A DNA stretch of 64,000 nucleotides, from NCBI GenBank assembly GCA_948602995.1, contig CAPEBR010000012.1, forward strand, positions 54,933-118,932, in the 5' to 3' direction. Shown piece by piece: positions 61,587-64,000 of this stretch. Each line of letters opens with the position of its first letter. Positions within the stretch are counted from its first letter, which is position 1. Made by a program: the position numbers and the translations under genes. The notes under the pieces were generated by a model. It was not told where the DNA came from and ran no database searches. It saw nothing but the letters and a program-made list of their open reading frames with translations. This DNA comes from an uncultured Dorea sp. GTDB taxonomy: Bacteria > Bacillota > Clostridia > Lachnospirales > Lachnospiraceae.

Positions 61587-61778
61587 TTATAAGATAATAC
61601 ATTCTAACTGTTTTGTAACATCTTCTAATTTCTTTTCTAATTTTTCTTGAGCCTGTCTGTTATGTAGCTGCATTGCCAGCCGTATCTGCATGTTCAATGC
61701 ACACTGCTGGTCTTTCAAACAAGTAAATTTGGTTTTTCTAATTCCTAATGAAGGACTCGTTATCTGATTGTCTTCCAT
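61587..61778 (-). CDS. Small coiled-coil protein
   Basis: The 63-residue protein begins MEDNQITSPSLGIRKTKFTC at 61778, with AAAGGGG upstream. The C-terminal half is a heptad-like helix (LHNRQAQEKLEKKLEDVTKQ). Transcribed away from the two-component system. No family recognised. Confidence 0.5.
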   Translation of the reverse strand: MEDNQITSPSLGIRKTKFTCLKDQQCALNMQIRLAMQLHNRQAQEKLEKKLEDVTKQLECIIL

Positions 61779-61996
61779 AGTGCTCAACCCCTTTGATATA
61801 TTAATTAATATGGACATGTATTACGGTATGTTCCTGGATATTATAAAAGGGAAAGATAAACTTAACTTAAACTTAGGCAGATAAAATGTGAAAAAAATGT
61901 TAATTCTTAATATAAATCAAATTTCTTTATATTCAGTTTAAATATCCATGGTACAATTTTTAAGAAAAGAATTGAAAAAATCAGGGAGGTATTTTT

Positions 61997-62680
61997 ATGT
62001 TTCAGATTTTAGTCGTGGATGATGACAAAAATACCCGGCGTTTCCTGTCCACTGTCCTTTCCCACGCCGGATATAAAACTTTTAGTACAATTTCTGCCCG
62101 GGAAGCCCTTCACATCATGGAGAAACAAAAAATAGATTTAATCATTCTTGATATCATGCTGCCCGGCATGGACGGATATGCATTTGCAGAATTGCTGCGA
62201 GGCTGTGGTAATGACATTCCCATACTAATGCTGTCAGCAAAACAGCTGCCTCAGGATATCAGACAGGGCTTCTTATCAGGCACAGACGATTATATGACAA
62301 AACCTGTCGATGAAGAAGAAATGCTCCTGCGCATCAAAGCACTTCTCAGGCGGTCTAAGATTGTATCTGAGCGCAGACTTACCATTGGTAAGACTACATT
62401 AAATTATGACGCCTTATCTGTAAAATGTGATTCTGATGAATATATACTGCCGCAGAAAGAGTTCTATCTGCTATACAAGCTTTTATCATATCCCAACCAG
62501 ATTTTTACCCGGATGCAGTTAATGGAAGATATATGGGGACCATCCTCCGATTCCTCAGACGCCACTGTCAGCGTACACATTAACCGCCTTAGAAACCGTT
62601 TTGAGGATTGTCCCGATTTCTCAATTATCACAATCCGGGGACTTGGATATAAAGCACAGGTTATGGAGGATACACTATGA
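61997..62680 (+). CDS. OmpR-family response regulator
   Basis: The 227-residue protein has a receiver (FQILVVDDDKNTRRFLSTVL, phosphoacceptor Asp in LIILDIMLPGMDG, MTKPVDEEEM) and a winged-helix domain (RLTIGKTTLNYDALSVKCDS, TVSVHINRLRNRFE). GGGAGG precedes the ATG. Its stop overlaps the kinase start by four bases, a standard pair. Confidence 0.95.
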   Translation: MFQILVVDDDKNTRRFLSTVLSHAGYKTFSTISAREALHIMEKQKIDLIILDIMLPGMDGYAFAELLRGCGNDIPILMLSAKQLPQDIRQGFLSGTDDYMTKPVDEEEMLLRIKALLRRSKIVSERRLTIGKTTLNYDALSVKCDSDEYILPQKEFYLLYKLLSYPNQIFTRMQLMEDIWGPSSDSSDATVSVHINRLRNRFEDCPDFSIITIRGLGYKAQVMEDTL

Positions 62681-63744
62681 AAAAAAGATTAGGATTTCCT
62701 GCCAATATTGTACTGCTTAGTACCGGCATTATTTTCATTCTTCTTACTGTAACAATGTTTATCAGCAATGCCATCGTCATCTTTTTATTAGAGCATGGAA
62801 TTATGGACAGGCCGCCCCATCCTGGATCCCTGTTTCCATTTTTGCTCCAGACCGGTATCATCAGTATATTGATTGGAACCATTCTTACTTTATGTATAGG
62901 GCATCTTCCGCTGCGGCCGCTTTATACGTTCACGCAGGCCATTCATTCAGTATCTGATGGAAATTTTGATACTAAAATTTATCTGGAACATCCAAAGGAA
63001 TTTAGGGAATTGTCCCGTTGTTTTAATCAAATGACAGAAGAATTAGCGGGGATAGAAATGCTGCGCTCGGATTTTATTAATAACTTCTCACACGAATTCA
63101 AAACTCCGATGGTTTCTATTCTTGGATTTGCCAGGTTATTGAAAAAAGGGAATCTGACCGCCAGTGAGCAGGCGGAATATCTGGATATCATCATTGATGA
63201 AGCTAGACGGCTTACTGCACTTTCTGCCAACATTCTCAACCTTTCTAAGGTGGAAAGCATGTCACTTTTAACTGACTCTGCAACCTTTAATGCAGGAGAG
63301 CAGATTCGCGAATGCGTCGTATTACTGGAAAAGAAATGGACAGAAAAAGATATTTCCTTTGACCTTCATCTGTTGGAACAAAAAATGGACGGCAATGTAC
63401 AATTACTAAAACAGGTGTGGACAAATCTGATAGACAACGCCATAAAGTTTTCACCGTCCAAAAGTGAGATTATCCTGTCTATGGATAAGCACAGCGACAC
63501 CTTTACTGTTACAATAACAGATTATGGCTGCGGAATGGATGAGAAAACACAGCATTATATCTTTGATAAATTTTATCAGGGTGATTCTTCTCACTCTTTG
63601 GAGGGTAATGGTCTCGGGCTTGCCCTTGTAAAGAGAATTATAGAATTGCATCATGGAACAATTGCAGTGAGGAGCCAGCCCTTACAGGGAAGCAGTTTTA
63701 TGGTTACATTACCGGTGACATCTAATATAGCCACAGCAGAATGA
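62677..63744 (+). CDS. Membrane sensor histidine kinase
   Basis: The 355-residue protein has two membrane helices (~10-38 and ~55-75) with a very short outer loop, a HAMP region, HisKA with NNFSHEFKTPMVSILGFARL, and a HATPase (N box LIDNAIKFSPSKS, G1 DYGCGMDE, G2 LEGNGLGLALVKRIIE). The short loop suggests intramembrane sensing, as in BceS- or cell-envelope stress kinases. Partner of the preceding regulator; no transporter genes are in view. Confidence 0.93.
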   Translation: MKKRLGFPANIVLLSTGIIFILLTVTMFISNAIVIFLLEHGIMDRPPHPGSLFPFLLQTGIISILIGTILTLCIGHLPLRPLYTFTQAIHSVSDGNFDTKIYLEHPKEFRELSRCFNQMTEELAGIEMLRSDFINNFSHEFKTPMVSILGFARLLKKGNLTASEQAEYLDIIIDEARRLTALSANILNLSKVESMSLLTDSATFNAGEQIRECVVLLEKKWTEKDISFDLHLLEQKMDGNVQLLKQVWTNLIDNAIKFSPSKSEIILSMDKHSDTFTVTITDYGCGMDEKTQHYIFDKFYQGDSSHSLEGNGLGLALVKRIIELHHGTIAVRSQPLQGSSFMVTLPVTSNIATAE

Positions 63745-63784
63745 TTCTGTTGTCATAGTCGGCCACATTTTGGATAATTTTTAC

Positions 63785-64000
63785 CTAACTAAAATGTATT
63801 CTAAAGGGAGTCCCTATATTGAAACGTAGAGACTCCCTTACACTGCTTTCAAATGCTCCCATACTCCTTTTCACACCATTTTGCAATGTATTTACTGCTT
63901 CCGGGCCGGGATACAGACCTATGTGCTTTTTAAAAGCAGCAAACTGTATCAGGTTATGTTTTTTCCAATAAGTCGGCATACTCCATGATATCTTTTCCAC
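63785..64000 (-). pseudogene. DUF1801-family fragment at window edge, probably frameshifted
   Basis: The visible - strand frame enters from beyond base 64000 and reads ISWSMPTYWKKHNLIQFAAF and HIGLYPGPEA, the DUF1801 (YdhG-like) core. After PGPEA the frame runs into unrelated residues, while another frame nearby reads WCEKEYGS and a later YKTSKGAIQF-type region is missing. This fits a frameshift or decay, or a sequencing error. Only the C-terminal part is in view. Confidence 0.5.

Overview
The window reads as chromosome of a gut-type Lachnospiraceae bacterium (Dorea / Mediterraneibacter / Clostridium scindens-like). This is inferred from the gene families, Gram-positive type promoters and ribosome binding sites, the order rpmG-secE-nusG-rplK-rplA-rplJ-rplL, and many C39-like, DUF1593 and LacI/ribose-ABC proteins. 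No tRNA or rRNA gene and no CRISPR array was seen. No database search was possible; all family names are by recognition.

Layout. (1) 1-2157: end of a secreted-type repeat protein, then queT (queuosine-precursor importer) under a preQ1-I riboswitch. (2) 2158-16233: a ~14 kb integrative, probably mobilizable element bounded by direct repeats. It carries ParA/ParB, an attenuated operon encoding the RNA ligase RtcB and the ribosome rescue factor PrfH plus an unknown third protein, a MobC/relaxase pair, DUF5688-type genes, an unknown 541-residue protein opposite an SF2 helicase, Xis, a tyrosine integrase and an Rpn-type nuclease. A second, orphan copy of the queT leader with its own promoter and terminator lies just outside the right end. 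(3) 16.7-21.4 kb: a degV gene and the housekeeping L11/L1/L10/L12 operons with recognisable autoregulatory leaders. (4) 21.4-28.0 kb: an AgrC/LytTR two-component pair, then a sugar-binding lipoprotein followed by a hybrid histidine kinase. (5) 28.1-42.9 kb: two LacI paralogues flanking three DUF1593 (nucleoside-hydrolase-like) proteins, two large and secreted with Ig-like Big_2 repeats and one truncated, interrupted by an AAA/PD-(D/E)XK protein. (6) 43.0-54.1 kb: a sugar operon with a fucose-isomerase-like protein, split transketolase, ribose-type ABC transporter, RbsD-like mutarotase, PfkB kinase and FGGY kinase. (7) 54.5-64 kb: SARP-type regulator, PARG-like protein, second Rpn nuclease, EAL protein, EamA transporter, OmpR-type two-component system and a broken DUF1801 gene at the edge.

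How they work together. The sugar region looks like one regulon: LacI proteins, secreted DUF1593 proteins and an import plus isomerase-kinase-transketolase route. The split transketolase with a FGGY kinase and an isomerase fits the D-apiose route (apulose 4-phosphate transketolase) better than ordinary pentose use; this is a hypothesis. In the mobile element the RtcB-PrfH pair is the cargo of most interest: in other bacteria it repairs and rescues ribosomes cut in the decoding centre, and here it sits behind a leader peptide and terminator that could sense translation damage.

Two dispersed repeat families stand out. One is a 34-48 nt palindrome (seven copies) found at gene 3' ends, which in three genes encodes the last residues (GTGHF) and sometimes the stop codon. 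The other is a ~140 bp element with three hairpins whose copies differ by compensatory base changes.
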